Shown: piece after piece, positions 61,101-64,000 of the stretch | Position numbering within the stretch: the stretch's first letter is position 1 | How the letters are laid out: each line of letters begins with the position of its first letter | Origin: Toxotes chatareus | Taxonomy: Eukaryota; Chordata; Actinopteri; Toxotidae | Length of the DNA stretch: 64,000 bases | Reading direction: 5' to 3' | NCBI GenBank assembly: GCA_016801885.1 | Contig: CM028900.1 | Coordinates: 10,261,501-10,325,500 of the forward strand | Made by a program: the position numbers and the translations under genes | The notes under the pieces: model-generated | Database searches by the model: none | What the model was told of the DNA's origin: nothing | Seen by the model: the letters and a program-made list of their open reading frames with translations, nothing else

Positions 61101-64000
61101 GAGTTGATAATTTCCCTCAGGTAAACTCAAGCGCACTACTTTCTTAATCTGTCAAGTAACATAACGGGAGTCCTCTGGAGAAATGCAATTTTCAACATTT
61201 GCGAGGGGAAGACAAATAACACTAATGCCATTTATTAATTGAAAATGCCTAATAATCTGTTAACAAACAGACACTATAGGCTGTGCATGCCACTTCTTTC
61301 AAGGCCCATCCAAACCAATGAATGAGTGTTTGGGTTGAACACAGATCAGTGATTTCTGTCAGAAGAAACATTAGTTTGTGATTCATCTGCAAATCAAACA
61401 TGTCAGTCAAGCTTTGTTCCAAAGGCTGACTCTCATTAGTGCTTTTCCTCTGGTGTACTGCAATATGATGGGTCATTGTAACAAATGTTAGATAGATAGA
61501 ATAGATAGAAGTGCAACTGAACAATTCAGTGATTTTGTTCTCTGCACCTGGAGGCTGCCAAAAAATGATCCACTAGATGGCAGCATAGTATAGACTAATG
61601 TGAGAACCGTTGCCTGATTAGTTCAGTTACTCCAACAATAAATTCAAAGGGTTTTTTTTCCAACAGAAAAACACACTCAAACGCTATGTTCATCAGTGAA
61701 ACAGCTTCAAACAACACTTAAAATGTAGCCTAATAACACAACTTTGCTCTAATGGGGTAGATGTTTTTTACTGTCATGTGGTCCCTGCCCATGGCCACTG
61801 CTGCCAGCCAGCAAATGATGGGAGTGGTGACGAGACTCCAACAAGAGTTTACATCAGTATTAGGGTGACGTTTGCTTGAGAGAGTGACTGACCAACTCTG
61901 ATCCAGTGTCCATTTTAACTTCCTTCCTCTCGTATTTTGGTCGTCTGTTTGTTCTACATGTGCAGGAATCAAACGTTTTTTTTGTCCCTGAACATTCAAC
62001 ACACAGCTGATGGTGTCTTCATGATGCATCCTGTACACCATGGAGACTAACAGAGTTGCAATGACCCAATTATCTCTGGAGGCTGAGTCACGAGGGTGTG
62101 CATAGTTGCTCTTTGTTTTTCCATTCCCAGAGTTAAGTGTGTGTGTGTATTGAGTCCTCCAAATCTGGCCACTCCCAACTCTCTTCACTCTTAACACCAC
62201 CAGAAATTAGGAGCAGCAGATGATACACAGTCTGTAGCACTGTTACAGCACAGCTGGACTGTGTTTTCTCACTCCATTTCACACTCTAGATTTCACCCAG
62301 GTCTAGGGGGATCTAATAGTAACACAAGTTTTTTTTTTTTTTTTTTTGCACATGGGTTTGAGGAGATAACTAGCCTGGATGTAACTTCCTGCCCAGCCCC
62401 CAGCTGTGCATGGAGTTGTTTTGTTACTGCCCTCTGCCTGAGGCCATGAGGGCAATAAATTACATGAGCTCAGTTCTGCTTACATGTTCATCACTCCCCT
62501 TAACCCGCTGGAGTCGGTCACTACCGCTTCACTGCAGTCGGTTTTGACTCATAAGCACTGGTGATGTTTTGTGTTTACGGAGCCTCCAGCAGAGACTGAA
62601 ATATATGAAACTGACTAAATTAGAAGCCATTTGTGAGCTTCAGTAAAGGTTGACATAATCAGATACCCAATAAAGTTGGGGATTAGTTTGGAAAAACACT
62701 GGACAAAAGACTCAGACACAGCCATACTTTGTCCCTGGGTGGCATGTGTTTTCAACTTGTAGGCAGGATTTAGTTTTATAGGCAAGCTGAATAGATTAAA
62801 CTCTTTTGATAGCCTTTTGTGGATAGTGGTAAACAACATATTTCCTCTGTATTTTCCCTGAGATGGCAATGAAACATTATTTTCCACTTCTTCTCAAATA
62901 CTAAGCCAGATGTTGATTCCACACTAAACCTCATTTGTTGTTCACTTCACTATGAGGTTAAAGTATCAGGAACAGTTGCATTCTCTGGGTTGAAAGGGAT
63001 TTGATTTTAGACCTTCATCATGTGTTGTGGTTGTTTACATTCATTTTCCTATTGAGTTGTTTGCTCATTGTTCGAATGAGCCATCTGCCAATGCATATTT
63101 GACACCAGGCACTGGGTTTCCAGAAGGTTTTATGAGTTGAGAGTTTTCTCGAGCCACTGAGGAGCAACTAATCCTTCGGCTTATCAGCAATGCTGGAGAT
63201 ATACATTTTCACCTGACAGTGAAGAAGCAATTCTTTAACAAAGAATGTTATCATGAATATTATTTATAAACAACAAAATGGCACATTGTCTCTGTGACAA
63301 ATGATAAATACATACACATAAATATATAAGAAAATTCTATCTGAAAAGTCTGTGTTTGCTGAGCCAGTGTTTCCTAGGAAAATAGTCAAATGTCTCCAAG
63401 TATAATGAGCACCCAAAAAACAACTGAGCTGGAAGGAGTTTGCTTGCACTAACCTCACTGAGCTTTTTCTGTAAATGTGTGCAATACCTGGATGTTTGCC
63501 GGCCTGTTTCTTAACATTTGTTCACCCCAAAAAAAAGGTATTTGGAAAAAGTGAAGTAATCGATTAAGTTATCTTTAGCACACAATCAATACTGGATTCT
63601 GGATTCCATATCTCACGGCAAAGAGATAATTTGTAATGTTTTTGAAGATTAGGCTCTTTTGTTTTGTTCAGTGATATAAGCAGGGAGAATTCTTATTCAA
63701 GTTCTGTTATGCAGCATTATGAGCTGACACATTAAGGAACGCCTTGCCCGACCAAGTCATGTACGTGTCGAATTGATGCCAAGTTCACTCTGAATATGCT
63801 GTACACCGCTATTCACGGTGTCAGCCATTTTCTCAGTGGTTTGTAACCATGGTGGCTGTTGTGTTTGGTACAGCTCTGCAGCAGCTTTTCTTTATTTGCA
63901 ATTAGGCCCTGCAGGATTACCTCAGTTTGCCTCTGCTGCCTGCCATCAGCCCTGTTTCACTGTGCTTATTCTTAATTAGAAACATAACATAAATTAGAGC

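Larger units (their letters stand above)
51796..64000. other. 12.2-kb gene-free region upstream of glra2
   Basis: No coding gene is supported on either strand; the longest open frame (156 codons, minus strand, 61730-62200) lacks family resemblance and splice partners. The glra2 promoter and 5' UTR must lie at the left end. The rest holds low-complexity runs (A-runs near 53208 and 57761, a T-run near 62331, GATA-like units near 61490) and two RFX X-box-like palindromes (52839-52852, 58105-58118). Such a desert beside a neuronal gene often holds distal regulatory DNA, but I cannot identify specific enhancers from sequence alone. Confidence 0.55.

Noticed and set aside
61730..62200. 156-codon minus-strand frame, the longest in the gene-free region
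   Set aside because: No recognisable motif, and stray frames of this size are expected in 12 kb; would need transcript evidence.

Overview
This window looks like nuclear DNA from a bony fish, probably a percomorph teleost. Genes are split by GT-AG introns, exon phases fit conserved vertebrate proteins, introns are short to moderate, and the spacers carry teleost-type interspersed repeats. Four complete protein-coding genes could be assembled exon by exon: asb9 (+, 1999-5186), mospd2 (-, 9987-25141), fancb (+, 25706-37017) and glra2 (-, 42781-51795). All other long reading frames are shadows, repeat-derived or unsupported.

Layout. Positions 1-1998 are gene-free. asb9 has seven coding exons. 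A spacer of about 4.8 kb holds a 1.07-kb inverted-repeat element (6312-7379). mospd2 has 15 coding exons and carries a 196-bp hAT-type MITE with a perfect 8-bp target duplication in its largest intron. mospd2 and fancb are divergent, with only 564 bp between their start codons, so they probably share a bidirectional promoter. fancb has eight coding exons; its intron 5 is swollen to 6.1 kb by a decayed BEL/Pao-type LTR retrotransposon (29193-34348). fancb and glra2 are convergent, with 5.8 kb between their stop codons. glra2 has nine coding positions, one of which exists as two tandem mutually exclusive exons (3A and 3B). The last 12.2 kb, upstream of glra2, shows no gene.

Order and orientation (asb9+, mospd2-, fancb+, glra2-) are, read in reverse, those of human Xp22.2 (GLRA2, FANCB, MOSPD2, ASB9). 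The genes do not form one pathway. ASB9 is a ubiquitin-ligase substrate receptor, MOSPD2 an ER membrane contact-site tether, FANCB a Fanconi anaemia core-complex subunit and GLRA2 an inhibitory ligand-gated chloride channel. No clearly undescribed system was found. The points most worth following are the glra2 exon pair, the shared mospd2/fancb promoter, the retrotransposon inside fancb, the large inverted-repeat element with CRE palindromes in both arms, and several RFX X-box palindromes in noncoding DNA.
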